DNA of 64,000 nt. Origin: Deinococcus peraridilitoris DSM 19664 (lineage in GTDB: Bacteria > Deinococcota > Deinococci > Deinococcales > Deinococcaceae). The stretch covers positions 865,001 through 929,000 of the forward strand of contig NC_019793.1 of NCBI RefSeq assembly GCF_000317835.1, read 5' to 3'. Each line of letters begins with the position of its first letter. The stretch's first letter is position 1. The translations under genes were made by a program, and so were the position numbers. The notes beneath the pieces are model-generated. The model searched no databases and had not been told where the DNA came from. It saw only the letters and a program-made list of their open reading frames with translations. Shown piece after piece: positions 18,523 through 27,463 of this stretch.

Positions 18523-19275
18523 TCAGATGCCGAGATAGGCGCGCTGCACTTCGGGATTGTGCAGCAGCTCTGCGCTGGGTCCTTCGATAACCAGCCTTCC
18601 CTGCTCCAGCACGTAGCTGCGGTCGGTCACCTTCAGCACCTGCCGGACGTTCTGCTCGACGAGCAGCACGGTCAGGCCGAGTTCGCGCAGAGAGGCGATG
18701 ACCCGCATGACTTCCTTGACGACCAGGGGCGCCAGACCCAGGCTGGGTTCGTCCATCAGCAGCACTTCGGGCTCGCTCATCAGGGCGCGGCCGATGGCGA
18801 CCATCTGCTGCTCACCGCCCGAGAGCGCGGCGGCGGGCATGCTCTTCTTCTCAGTCAGGCGCGGAAAGAAGTCGTAGACCTTCTGCAAGTTCTGCGCGCG
18901 GTGCGCCTTGGTGCGTGGCAGGTAGGCGCCCATGATCAGGTTCTCCTCGACGCTCATCTGCCCGAACAGCTGCCGCCCCATCGGAACGTGCGCGACACCC
19001 ATGTCGGTGATCTGGTAGGCAGGGGTGCCGTTGAGGGTTTTACCGCGGTACGTGGCGGTGCCACCCCGTGCGCGGATCATGCCGGACACGACGCGCAGGA
19101 TGGTGCTTTTGCCGCTGCCGTTGCCGCCGACGAGCCCAACGAGTTCGCCCTTGTCGACGTGCAGGCTCACGCCGAACACCACCTGCGCCTCACCGTAGGC
19201 GACGTCGAGGTTCTGTACGTCGAGCACACGCTCACGCCCGGAGTTGAGTTGAGGTTTCACGGCAGTTTCAGTCAT
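18523..19275 (-). CDS. livF: LIV-type ABC transporter ATP-binding protein (LivF-like)
   Basis: A 250-residue ABC ATPase with Walker A GGNGSGKST, signature LSGGEQQ and Walker [14 protein letters not shown], in the LivF subfamily. It starts at ATG 19275, eight bases inside the end of livG. Last gene of the gntR-livK-livH-livM-livG-livF order, giving the second of two ATPases for a branched-chain-amino-acid-type importer. Confidence 0.93.
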   Translation of the reverse strand: MTETAVKPQLNSGRERVLDVQNLDVAYGEAQVVFGVSLHVDKGELVGLVGGNGSGKSTILRVVSGMIRARGGTATYRGKTLNGTPAYQITDMGVAHVPMGRQLFGQMSVEENLIMGAYLPRTKAHRAQNLQKVYDFFPRLTEKKSMPAAALSGGEQQMVAIGRALMSEPEVLLMDEPSLGLAPLVVKEVMRVIASLRELGLTVLLVEQNVRQVLKVTDRSYVLEQGRLVIEGPSAELLHNPEVQRAYLGI

Positions 19276-20026
19276 CGTCGTCTCCCAGGTAGGCCTTGAT
19301 GACGCTGGGATCGCTCGCGACGTGGGCGGGTGTGCCCTCGCTGATCTTTTCACCGAAGGCCATGCAGATCACGTGGTCCGAGAGCGTCATGATCACCTGC
19401 ATGATGTGCTCCACCATGACGATGCCGATGCCACGGTCGGCAAGCGAGCGGATCAGGCCGATCATCTCGGCCTGCGCGGGCGGGTTGAGGCCCGCGATGA
19501 CCTCGTCGAGAAAGAGCAGCTTGGGTTCGAGCGCCAGCGCCTTGGCCAGTTCCAGACGGCGGCGGCGGGCCAGGTTGAGCTCGGCGGCAGGCTGCAGGGC
19601 GCGGTCGGCCAGACCGACGATCTCCAGCATCTCAAAAGCGTGCTCCTGCGCCTTGCGCCCGCGGTGGTGCAGGAAGCAGGCGACCAGCACATTCTCGATG
19701 ACGCTGAGGTCCTCGAAGGGACGCTCCACCTGAAAGGTGCGCGCGATACCGAGGCGCGCGAGGCGGTCGGGTTCCACGCCGGTGATATTGCGCCCCTGAA
19801 AGGTGACCAGGCCCGCCGTGGGTTTCACGAAGCCGGAGAGCGCGTTGAAAAGGGTGGTTTTCCCGGCGCCGTTGGGACCGATCAAGCCGAGGATCTCTCC
19901 GGACTTGACCGCGAGGCTGATATCCTTGACGGCCACCAAGCCGCCAAACTGCACGCGGACATTTTCGGCGCGCAGCAGGGGCGCGGTGGCGGTGTCCTGA
20001 ATGGGGTGCGGTGCAGTGGTGGTCAT
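19268..20026 (-). CDS. livG: LIV-type ABC transporter ATP-binding protein (LivG-like)
   Basis: A 252-residue ABC ATPase: Walker [10 protein letters not shown], Walker B KLLFLDEVIAGLNP and H-loop VEH. The signature is degenerate (NLARRRRLELAKALA in place of LSGGQ), as is common in LivG-like subunits. Its start overlaps the livM stop by four bases (20023-20026), indicating translational coupling. Confidence 0.93.
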   Translation of the reverse strand: MTTTAPHPIQDTATAPLLRAENVRVQFGGLVAVKDISLAVKSGEILGLIGPNGAGKTTLFNALSGFVKPTAGLVTFQGRNITGVEPDRLARLGIARTFQVERPFEDLSVIENVLVACFLHHRGRKAQEHAFEMLEIVGLADRALQPAAELNLARRRRLELAKALALEPKLLFLDEVIAGLNPPAQAEMIGLIRSLADRGIGIVMVEHIMQVIMTLSDHVICMAFGEKISEGTPAHVASDPSVIKAYLGDDDD

Positions 20027-21012
20027 CGTGCCTTCCCGAGTTTCGCGCCGGTCTTGTTGAAAAGGCCCATGATGCCGCCCGGCGCAAAGAGCGTCACGAT
20101 CAGGATCAAAAAGCCGTAGATCAGCAGGTTCGCTTCGCCGAGGAAACTGCGGGTGAGTTCTCCCAGGCCCAGGATCACGATGGCGCCGAGAATCGGACCC
20201 TGGATGCTGCTGCGTCCGCCGATGATGGCCATCAGGGCGATCTGGATGCTGAGGGGCAGTTCGAGCAGCGTGTGTGGCTCGAAGGCCTGCAGGTAGATGG
20301 CGTAGATGCAGCCGCCGAGGGCCGTGAGGGCCGCGCTGATCGCGAAGGCGGTCATCTTCATGCGCAGCGGGTTGATGCCCAGGGCGCGCGCGCTTTCCTC
20401 GTCTTCACGCACCGCGAGCAGCGCGTAGCCAAGCCGCGAGCGGCGGATGACGTGCGTGATAAGCAGCACCAGCAGCACAAACGCGAACGCCAGCCAGTAC
20501 TCTACCCGGCGGTCGAAAAGATCCAGGCCGAAGAATGTGGGCAGGTCGGGCATGAAGAGACCTTCGCTGCCACCGGTGAACTTGTTGGGGTCGTTGATGG
20601 CGTAAATGCGGATCAGCAGCGCAATCGCGATGGAGGACAGCGTGAAGTACGCGCCCCGCAGACGGAAGGTCAGCCAGCCCCAGCCGAGCGAGAGCAGCGT
20701 GGCGAGCGCCATGCCGATCAGGGCGCCCCACCAGGGTGCGATCTGGTAGTGAATGGCGAGCAGCGTCAGGGTGTAGGCGCCTACCCCGGCCAGGGCGGCG
20801 TGCCCGAAGCTTTCCTGACCGGTCCAGCCGCCCAGGATGTTCCAGGACAGGGCCAGACCCGCGAAGATCAGGGTGGCGATGCCCCAGTTCATGTTCTTTC
20901 CGAACACGAACGGGTAAATGATCATCAGGGCAATCAGCGCCAGCGAAAGCCAGGTACTGCCGAAGTTGATTTTCGGAAGGGCGCGGGGACTATGGGCAGA
21001 AGTGGTGGTCAT
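20023..21012 (-). CDS. livM: LIV-type ABC transporter permease (LivM-like)
   Basis: A 329-residue membrane protein with about nine hydrophobic segments and the LivM signatures GGWTGQESFGHAALAGVGAY and GGRSSIQGPILGA. It pairs with LivH to form the translocation channel. It lies 80 bp after livH. Confidence 0.92.
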   Translation of the reverse strand: MTTTSAHSPRALPKINFGSTWLSLALIALMIIYPFVFGKNMNWGIATLIFAGLALSWNILGGWTGQESFGHAALAGVGAYTLTLLAIHYQIAPWWGALIGMALATLLSLGWGWLTFRLRGAYFTLSSIAIALLIRIYAINDPNKFTGGSEGLFMPDLPTFFGLDLFDRRVEYWLAFAFVLLVLLITHVIRRSRLGYALLAVREDEESARALGINPLRMKMTAFAISAALTALGGCIYAIYLQAFEPHTLLELPLSIQIALMAIIGGRSSIQGPILGAIVILGLGELTRSFLGEANLLIYGFLILIVTLFAPGGIMGLFNKTGAKLGKAR

Positions 21013-21091
21013 TGTGAACTCCGTCCGCGGGCGCGGCTTCTATTCGCTCCGCTCGGACCGGCGGGGGCGGCCCCACCGCTCGAAGGGGCGG

Positions 21092-22099
21092 TCATACCCG
21101 TTTCACCGTCTTCCCGAACAGGCCTTCCGGGCGGAAGAGCAGCACCAGCACGAACATCGTGAGGCCAAAGGCGTCACGCCAGGCGTTCAGGCCGATGCTG
21201 CCAATCTGGCCGCTGGCGCCGACGGTTTCGACCACGCCCAGAAACAGACCGCCGATGATGGCGCCCGAGAGGTTGCCGAGACCACCGAGGACCGTCACGA
21301 CAAAGGCCTTGAGCAGGAAGTTCTCGCCGATGGTGGGAATGACCGAGCCCAGGATGGGAAGCAGCAGGATGCCGGCAACCAGGGCCAGGGTGATGCCGAT
21401 GCCGAATACGATCGCCTGAATCTGGCGGGTGTTCACGCCCTGCAACTCAGCCCCGAGGGAATTCTGGGCAGTCGCGCGGATGGCGCGCCCGATCTCGGTT
21501 CGGTAGAGCAGAAAGTTCAGGCTGGTGATGGAGATGGCCGTGATCAGGCCCGCCACCAGAAAGGGAATGCTGAGCTGCACGCCCGCGATGTTCACGGTGG
21601 AGATCGCGTACGGCACGTTGACGCTCTGGGGCTGGGCGCCGAAGCCCAGGAAAATGCTGTTGGAGAAGATCAAACCGATCCCGAGCGTGGCGAGCAGGCT
21701 GGAGTTTCCGACGCCTTCGGGCAGACGGGCCAGCACGAAACGCTGGATGCCGTACCCGAGCGCGAAACCGACGGGCAGGGCAATCAGGATGGTGACGTAC
21801 GGATCGAGGCCCAGGCGGTTGAACATAAAGAGTGCCAGAAACATGCCAAGGGTGAGGGCGTCGCCGTGCGCGAAGTTTACGACCCGCATCACGCCGAAGA
21901 TCAGCGAGAGGCCCAGACCGATCAGGCCGTACACACCGCCCACCAGGAGGCCCTGGATGATGGTCTGCGCGGAGATGTCGAAAGAGGCTTCGGCGCCGGA
22001 CCGGGAAAGGAGCTGTGCAGCCACCACGGCCAGGATCACGATTCCGGCAGCGACGGTCAGGAACCGCTGTAAGTGTTTGTTGTTTTTGCTTGCGAGCAT
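21092..22099 (-). CDS. livH: LIV-type ABC transporter permease (LivH-like)
   Basis: A 335-residue permease with the LivH signatures GGVYGLIGLGLSLIFGVMRVVNFAHGD and GGLGNLSGAIIGG. The ATG at 22099 is preferred because GGGAG lies upstream and the protein begins as in homologues; an ATG at 22120 would add seven residues. A terminator separates it from livK, so it is probably expressed by read-through at a lower level. Confidence 0.9.
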   Translation of the reverse strand: MLASKNNKHLQRFLTVAAGIVILAVVAAQLLSRSGAEASFDISAQTIIQGLLVGGVYGLIGLGLSLIFGVMRVVNFAHGDALTLGMFLALFMFNRLGLDPYVTILIALPVGFALGYGIQRFVLARLPEGVGNSSLLATLGIGLIFSNSIFLGFGAQPQSVNVPYAISTVNIAGVQLSIPFLVAGLITAISITSLNFLLYRTEIGRAIRATAQNSLGAELQGVNTRQIQAIVFGIGITLALVAGILLLPILGSVIPTIGENFLLKAFVVTVLGGLGNLSGAIIGGLFLGVVETVGASGQIGSIGLNAWRDAFGLTMFVLVLLFRPEGLFGKTVKRV

Positions 22100-22184
22100 T
22101 TTCTGTAAGCTCCCTGTCATCCGGAGAAAAGAGAACGCCTGGACTGTGCCAGTCGAGGTCATGTCATGCTCATGATTCAGGCGC

Positions 22185-22214
22185 AAAAAAACCCCAACCC
22201 GACTCGGGTTGGGG
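22185..22214 (-). terminator. Terminator between livK and livH
   Basis: CCCCAACCC (22192-22200) pairs with GGGTTGGGG (22206-22214), and seven A precede it on the plus strand, giving U7 in the minus-strand transcript. Partial termination here would keep the binding protein in excess over the membrane complex. Confidence 0.85.
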
Positions 22215-22223
22215 CAGCAGGGC

Positions 22224-23372
22224 TCAGCGCTCGAACTTGATGGGCTTGGGCGAGGCACTCTTGGGGTAGACGGGCACGAACTTACCGTTCTGCACCTGCT
22301 GCGCGACCATTTCGAGCGGGCTCTGGTTCTTGAAGCCGTCGAAGTCCTTGAATTCGATCGGGCCGAAGGCGGTGTTCATCTTGATGCCGCCCAGCGCGGC
22401 CTTGACCTTCTCGCGGTCGGTACCACCGGCGCGCTTGATGGCTTCGGCCGCCACGATCACGCCCGCGTAGGCCTGCGCCGCGTGGTAGGTTGGTTCACCC
22501 TTGAGGGCCTTGGTCAGGTCGACGTTGAGTTTCTGCGTCCCGGCGTAGCGCAGTTCGGGCACCCAGGCCGTCGCGGTGACGACGCTCTCGGCGGCGTCAC
22601 CGGCCCCCTTGATGAAGTCAGGCAGGGCGAAGCCCGCCGCGCCGCCCGCGAAGATGCGGGGTTTCACGCCCACCTCGCGCGCCTGACGCATCAGGGCGAC
22701 CGAGTCCTCGGCGTAGCTGACCATGAAGACCGCGTCGGGGTTCTTGCCACGGATGCGGTTCAGGACCGGGCGGAAGTCGTTGATGCCGCGGTCGTAGCTC
22801 TGGTTCTCGACGAGCTGGATGCCGTATTCCTTGCCGATTTCCACGGCGGCTTCCGCGACCGACTTCTCGAAGGCGCCGGTTCCGGCGATCATCGCGACGG
22901 TCTTGATCTTGTTGTCGCGGAAGATGTTGAAAATGGCGCGGGCGTATTCGGTCGCAGGCTGGTTGAGGCGGTAGATGTAATCGTTGCCGGGCTTGGTGAT
23001 GTCGTCACCGCTGGAGGTCACGACCAGCACCGGCACCTTCTGCCGGGCGAGGTACTGCGCCTGCGCCTTGACGAGGCTCGAGGAGTACTCGTTGATGACA
23101 ATTGGCACACCAGCGTTCACGAGCCGCTCGGCGGCGGCGAGGCCCTTGTTGACGTCGCTGGCGTTGTCCTCGATGATCAGCTCGATCTTCTTGCCGTTCA
23201 CGCCGCCTTTGCGGTTGACTTCGTCCACGCCGACCTTGAAACCGGCGAGCTGCTGCTTGCCGAATTCGGCGAAGCGGCCCGTCACCGAGGTGATGGCGCC
23301 GATCTTGATGGTGTCCTGTGCAAGCGCGCTGGACGCCAGGGCGAGGGTGGTAATGACAACAAATTTCTTCAT
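22224..23372 (-). CDS. livK: LIV-type ABC transporter substrate-binding protein
   Basis: A 382-residue exported binding protein of Peripla_BP_6 type. Signal peptide MKKFVVITTLALASSALA, then IKIGAITSVTGRFAEFGKQQLAGF typical of LivJ/LivK. There is no lipobox, so it is periplasmic rather than lipid-anchored. AAGGAG lies upstream of the ATG at 23372. Branched-chain amino acids are the family default, but many homologues bind other amino acids or carboxylates. Confidence 0.9.
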   Translation of the reverse strand: MKKFVVITTLALASSALAQDTIKIGAITSVTGRFAEFGKQQLAGFKVGVDEVNRKGGVNGKKIELIIEDNASDVNKGLAAAERLVNAGVPIVINEYSSSLVKAQAQYLARQKVPVLVVTSSGDDITKPGNDYIYRLNQPATEYARAIFNIFRDNKIKTVAMIAGTGAFEKSVAEAAVEIGKEYGIQLVENQSYDRGINDFRPVLNRIRGKNPDAVFMVSYAEDSVALMRQAREVGVKPRIFAGGAAGFALPDFIKGAGDAAESVVTATAWVPELRYAGTQKLNVDLTKALKGEPTYHAAQAYAGVIVAAEAIKRAGGTDREKVKAALGGIKMNTAFGPIEFKDFDGFKNQSPLEMVAQQVQNGKFVPVYPKSASPKPIKFER

Positions 23373-23400
23373 GATTCTCCTTGATCGAGAGCTGTGTGGC

Positions 23401-24156
23401 TTAAGGGGTGGAGGGTCGAGGGGCATCCGGAGCGCTGGAATGTGCGGGTGGGTCGTTGGCGCGCGCGGCGGAGATCTTGGTGTTCGGTCGCTTGTCCTGC
23501 TGCAAGAGGCGCTGCAGGGTATCGCTGGCGACCCGGTCGAGGTGACGGCGCATGGCGCGCTCAGCGCCGTCGACGTCACGCTGCCCGATGGCTTCGCAGA
23601 TCTCACGGTGTTCGTGGTACCCGCGCTGTGCGTGGCCGGGCACCTCGGCCATCACGCGCGACGCGACCCGCATTTCGGCGGCGAGCAGCTTGGCCATGCG
23701 GGCCAGTCGCCTGTTGCCAGAGCGCTCGACGATCAGCGTGTGAAACGCAGTGTCGAGTTCGCGGTATTGGTCACCGTCATCATGCCGGACCGCGTCGGCC
23801 TGCCGCTCCAGAATCACCGTAAGCTCCACCATGTCGGAGTCCGTGAACTGCGCGGCACACAGCCGCGCCGCGAGTCCTTCGAGGACTGTTCGGACCGCTT
23901 GGATTTCACGCAGATCGTCACCGGCAACCCGCGCGACCTCCGCGCCACGGCGTGAATGCTCCACGGCCAGCCCTTCTGCGACAAGCTGCAGCACCGCTTC
24001 ACGCACCGGGCTGCGCGACACGTTCAGGCGCCGTGCCAGATCGGGCACGCTCAGGTGCGCACCGGCGGGCAGGTCTCCCTCCAGAATGGCTTTTCTGAGG
24101 GTGGTGCGCACGGTGTCGACGACCCGTTCCTGCTCGATAGGCTGTAGCGTACCCAT
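23401..24156 (-). CDS. GntR/FadR-family transcriptional regulator (FCD domain)
   Basis: A 251-residue regulator. The winged helix-turn-helix is at residues ~15-80 (LSVPDLARRLNVSRSPVREAVLQL). A helical FCD effector domain follows, with metal-ligand-type histidines (FHTLIV, RGYHEHREI). It is 28 bp upstream of livK on the same strand and so probably controls the importer and itself. FCD regulators usually sense small organic acids. The C-terminal tail is proline- and serine-rich. Confidence 0.9.
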   Translation of the reverse strand: MGTLQPIEQERVVDTVRTTLRKAILEGDLPAGAHLSVPDLARRLNVSRSPVREAVLQLVAEGLAVEHSRRGAEVARVAGDDLREIQAVRTVLEGLAARLCAAQFTDSDMVELTVILERQADAVRHDDGDQYRELDTAFHTLIVERSGNRRLARMAKLLAAEMRVASRVMAEVPGHAQRGYHEHREICEAIGQRDVDGAERAMRRHLDRVASDTLQRLLQQDKRPNTKISAARANDPPAHSSAPDAPRPSTP

Positions 24157-24222
24157 GGCGACCTCTTGTGCATGACCACGCGGCGAGAGCGGTCCGGACG
24201 GCTTGCGTTGATGTGTATGAGC

Positions 24223-24250
24223 AGTTTACATGTAATGTGTGATTTGTCCA
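24223..24250 (-). promoter_or_regulatory. gntR-liv promoter with palindromic operator
   Basis: On the minus strand TGGACA (24250-24245), a 16-bp spacer and TAAACT (24228-24223). The perfect palindrome TTACATGTAA (24226-24235) overlaps the -10, an ideal site for autorepression by the GntR protein. Confidence 0.6.
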
Positions 24251-24391
24251 CCCCGACTCGTCTAGCCGGATCAACACAGGGTCACCCGCGGCACCTAAAG
24301 CTACTCTGGCGCGGACTCGCGTCCTGATGCGGGTTTCTCCGTCTCGGACTCCTGCAAGAAAGCCGGGGCGACGCGCAAACTCCACGCGTCG

Positions 24392-24397
24392 TATGGT
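24392..24397 (+). promoter_or_regulatory. Leaderless -10 box of the SDR gene
   Basis: TATGGT lies six bases before the ATG at 24404; no Shine-Dalgarno is present. Confidence 0.45.
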
Positions 24398-24403
24398 TGA
24401 GCG

Positions 24404-25150
24404 ATGAACAGGGTGCTGATCGTGACAGGAGCCAGTCGGGGCATCGGCGCCGCCACCGCCCGGCTGGCCGCGATGGCCGGTTACCACGTTGGCGTGAATT
24501 ACCGAAACGACGAGGCAGCGGCGCGCGAAGTGGTCGCTCAGATCGAGCGCACGGGTGGGCAGGCCCTCGCCGTCCGGGGCGACGTGAGTGACGAGGGGAA
24601 CGTAGCGCATCTTTTTGAGCTGGTGGGGGCCACATACGGTCCGGTCAGTGCGCTGGTGAACAATGCAGGCATGCTGGAGCGCCAGGCGCGGGTCGACGAA
24701 CTGGATGCCGCGCGGCTCCGCCGGGTGCTGGGTACCAACGTGATCGGCAGTTTTCTGTGCGCGGGAGAGGCAGTTCGCCGCATGTCCACCCGGCACGGCG
24801 GATCGGGCGGCGTGATCGTGAATGTCTCCTCGCGGGCGGCCGTCCTGGGCTCACCGGGCGAGTACGTCGATTACGCCGCTTCGAAAGGCGCCATCGACAC
24901 CCTGACCGTGGGCCTGGCGCGCGAGGTGGCGGGCGAAGGCATTCGCGTCAACAGTGTGCGCCCCGGCATCATCGACACCTCGATTCACGCGAGCGGGGGC
25001 GAGCCGGGCCGCGTGGCGCGCGTGGCGCCGAGCGTGCCGCTGGGGCGGGGTGGCACTCCCGAAGAGGTCGCCCGAGCGATCGTATGGCTGCTGTCGGACG
25101 AGGCGTCTTACGTTACCGGCACGATTCTCGACGTCTCCGGAGGACGCTGA
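24404..25150 (+). CDS. Short-chain dehydrogenase/reductase
   Basis: A 248-residue classical SDR. The cofactor motif is TGASRGIG (8-15), NNAG is at ~86, the catalytic Ser is in NVSSRAAV (~142) and the YxxxK pair is Tyr157-Lys161. The C terminus has the usual SYVTGTILDVSGGR. It is an NAD(P)-dependent oxidoreductase of unknown substrate; FabG-like or sugar dehydrogenase roles are possible. A leaderless promoter supports this start. It is divergent from gntR. Confidence 0.92.
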   Translation: MNRVLIVTGASRGIGAATARLAAMAGYHVGVNYRNDEAAAREVVAQIERTGGQALAVRGDVSDEGNVAHLFELVGATYGPVSALVNNAGMLERQARVDELDAARLRRVLGTNVIGSFLCAGEAVRRMSTRHGGSGGVIVNVSSRAAVLGSPGEYVDYAASKGAIDTLTVGLAREVAGEGIRVNSVRPGIIDTSIHASGGEPGRVARVAPSVPLGRGGTPEEVARAIVWLLSDEASYVTGTILDVSGGR

Positions 25151-25185
25151 GACGCCTGGAGGCGCTCACCCTGCGGCGAGTCGCC

Positions 25186-25479
25186 TTATTCGGTGTCGCC
25201 GGAGGCGTCGTGCACGGTGAGCGACCGGAGCGTCTCGCCCTGATGCCAGCCGAAGCGGGGCAGGGTGAATCCCAGCGCATCGGCGACTGCCTGAGCCTGC
25301 TCGGTGGTCGGCTCGCCTTCAAGCTGAAACAGCAGAAAGCGGCGGCCCGTTCCAGCTATTCGCACGAACAGGTCCTGATCGAGTTCGAGCTGCTGCGTCC
25401 GGCCGGTCTTCTGGGCGCGCTGCAGGGCGTACCGAAGCGCTTCGCGGATTTTGACGGTCACGGTAGGCGGCGCGGCCAT
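25186..25479 (-). CDS. Conserved-looking hypothetical protein
   Basis: A 97-residue protein with no motif I recognise. A predicted helix (IREALRYALQRAQKTG) is followed by alternating strands (ELDQDLFVRI, RFLLFQLEG). It lies 50 bp after the TetR gene on the same strand and probably shares its transcript. There is no signal peptide or membrane segment. Confidence 0.6.
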   Translation of the reverse strand: MAAPPTVTVKIREALRYALQRAQKTGRTQQLELDQDLFVRIAGTGRRFLLFQLEGEPTTEQAQAVADALGFTLPRFGWHQGETLRSLTVHDASGDTE

Positions 25480-25529
25480 GATGAGACGCGGGCAAAGCGG
25501 CTTGCCGGGCAGCGCCCGGCGTGCTCACC

Positions 25530-26108
25530 TTACCGGCGCAGGCCCTCCAGCAGCATGACGGCGAACTGATCGGCAATCTGCGCGGCGTTCAGCGGACCGC
25601 CCGGCCGGTACCAGGTGTACGTCCAGTTCACGGCGCTCAGCAGCAGGTAGGCGGTCATCTTGATGTCGAGGTCTGCCTTGAAGACCCCCTTGTCGATGCC
25701 CTCGCGGATCAGATCGCGGTACAGGGCGTCGATGGTATCCCGCCAGGCTGTCACCTTGCCGTAGGCTTCCGGAGACAGGTGCTTCCATTCGTGAAAGAAC
25801 ACCGTGGCGCTTTCCAGGTTGCCCGCCACCACCTCGATGTGTCGGCGCATGGCTTCGCGCAGCTTTTCCTCAGGGGTCAGGTCGGCGGCGCGAAGGGGCA
25901 GCAGCGACGCGTCGAACTGCTGGGCGGCTTGATTGACCAGCTCGACGAGCAGCTCCTCCTTCCCGCTGATGTGCGCGTACAGGCTGCCGCCCTGCATGCC
26001 GAGCTGCGACGCGAGGTCACGCATGCTGGTCGCGTGATAGCCGCGTTCGCTGAACAGCGCGCCCGCCACTTCGTAAATCTGCTCGCGTCGGTTCTTCGGC
26101 TGGGTCAT
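25530..26108 (-). CDS. TetR-family transcriptional regulator
   Basis: A 192-residue repressor-type protein. The N-terminal helix-turn-helix is [47 protein letters not shown]. The C-terminal ligand domain is of the type found in fatty-acyl-CoA or phenylacetyl-CoA responsive TetR proteins such as KstR2 and PaaR. Its upstream region shares AAACAAACG with the promoter of the aldehyde dehydrogenase at 2.6 kb. The ligand is not known. Confidence 0.9.
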   Translation of the reverse strand: MTQPKNRREQIYEVAGALFSERGYHATSMRDLASQLGMQGGSLYAHISGKEELLVELVNQAAQQFDASLLPLRAADLTPEEKLREAMRRHIEVVAGNLESATVFFHEWKHLSPEAYGKVTAWRDTIDALYRDLIREGIDKGVFKADLDIKMTAYLLLSAVNWTYTWYRPGGPLNAAQIADQFAVMLLEGLRR

Positions 26109-26222
26109 CGTTCCTCCGGAGCGCAGGTGAGGGTCAACCGAGCAGGGACGCCGGCGCCACCAAACAAACGCTCATACGGAAAGTGTAGCAGGAACGCTAT
26201 CGGCCGGGCACGTCCAGGCGGT

Positions 26223-26233
26223 TAGGATGAGGC
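26223..26233 (+). promoter_or_regulatory. Possible -10 of hisC
   Basis: TAGGAT lies five bases before the ATG, while GAGG just before the ATG could instead be a ribosome-binding site. Both readings are possible. Confidence 0.3.
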
Positions 26234-27322
26234 ATGACCACCTCGGACCCGATTCTGCCGGACTCTCTCGCGAGCGTTCGCGCGGACGTGCGCCGCACGC
26301 CCGCCTATCCCTTCACGCCCATCGACACGCCGGTCAAGCTCGACCAGAACGAAAGTCCGCTCGACTTTCCCGAGGACCTCAAACGGCTCGCGCTGGAGCG
26401 CGCCGTACAAAAGCCCTGGAACCGTTATCCCGACCTGAACGCCGACACCCTGCGCGAAAAAATCGCGCAGTTCGAAGATTGGGATCCCCGAGGCGTGATC
26501 GTCACGCCCGGCAGCAACGTACTGATCAAGCTGCTCACCGAGATGAGCGGCATCGGCCAGACGGTGCTGACCGTGAAACCCACCTTCGCGGTGTACGAAC
26601 TCGAAGCCCTGATGCTGGGCGCGAAGCTCGTGGAAGTGCCGCTCAACGAGGACTTCTCGCTGCCGCTGCAAGGCCTGGAGCGGGAACTGCAGGGCGGACC
26701 CGGCGTCTTCTACGTGACCGAGCCGCACGCGCCGACCGGCTTCCTGGACACCGAGAGCGACGTCGCCCGTCTGGTCGAGGCGGCCGGTGAGCGCTGGACG
26801 ACCGTGATCGACGAGGCGTACCACCAGTACAGCGGCAGCGACTACCGCAACCTGGCGCGCGGACACGAGAACCGCCTGATCGTGCGGACCTTCTCCAAGG
26901 CCTGGGGCCTGGCGGGCCTGCGGCTCGGGTACGCGCTGACCTCTCCGGCGCTGGCGAGCGAACTGCAAAAGCTGGTGCCGGCCTTCAACATCAACGTCAT
27001 GACCCAGGCAGCCATCGAGGTGGCACTGGAGTACCCCGAGTACGTGCGCGAGCGAGCGCAGGCCACGGTCGCCGAGCGAGGGCGCATGCTCGAGGCCCTG
27101 CGCGCGCACCCGACCTGGCGGGCGTTGCCCTCCAGCACCAACTTCTTTCTGGTGCGCACCCCCGACGCGGGCGCCGCTTATCAGGCTTTGATCGACCACG
27201 GCGTCCTGACGCGCCGACAGGACAAGGGCTACCTGCTGGAAGGCTGTCTGCGCGTCAGCGTCGGCCTGCCCGAGGAAAACGACCGTTTTCTGGCGGCGGC
27301 CATGCAGATTCAGGCGGGTTGA
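26234..27322 (+). CDS. hisC: Histidinol-phosphate aminotransferase
   Basis: A 362-residue fold-type I PLP aminotransferase. DQNESPLDFP near residue 37, APTG near 166, the Asp/Tyr pair in VIDEAYHQY (~192-199) and the PLP lysine in TFSKAWGLAGLRLGY (Lys222) match HisC. It transfers the amino group from glutamate to imidazole-acetol phosphate in histidine synthesis. No other his gene is near. A role as an aromatic aminotransferase cannot be excluded. Confidence 0.88.
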   Translation: MTTSDPILPDSLASVRADVRRTPAYPFTPIDTPVKLDQNESPLDFPEDLKRLALERAVQKPWNRYPDLNADTLREKIAQFEDWDPRGVIVTPGSNVLIKLLTEMSGIGQTVLTVKPTFAVYELEALMLGAKLVEVPLNEDFSLPLQGLERELQGGPGVFYVTEPHAPTGFLDTESDVARLVEAAGERWTTVIDEAYHQYSGSDYRNLARGHENRLIVRTFSKAWGLAGLRLGYALTSPALASELQKLVPAFNINVMTQAAIEVALEYPEYVRERAQATVAERGRMLEALRAHPTWRALPSSTNFFLVRTPDAGAAYQALIDHGVLTRRQDKGYLLEGCLRVSVGLPEENDRFLAAAMQIQAG

Positions 27323-27407
27323 GCCTGCCGGCCCGGACACGCCGTCGACAGGCGAAGCGAGGAGCAGCGGGAGCTGACGTGAGAACGAAACTGCGCCGCT
27401 TCCAGCA

Positions 27408-27436
27408 AAACGGGCGCCCACTGAAGGCGCCCGTTT
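27408..27436. terminator. Bidirectional terminator between hisC and the lipoprotein gene
   Basis: AAACGGGCGCC (27408-27418) pairs perfectly with GGCGCCCGTTT (27426-27436) around a seven-base loop. The short T/A ends serve both convergent transcripts. Confidence 0.75.
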
Positions 27437-27463
27437 CATGTGCGCCTCAACGGGCGCCCCGGC

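Noticed and set aside
19322..22072. Long plus-strand frames rich in Gln/Glu/Asp/Arg opposite the liv genes
   Set aside because: Antisense of hydrophobic membrane and ATPase genes, which yields such composition in GC-rich DNA.
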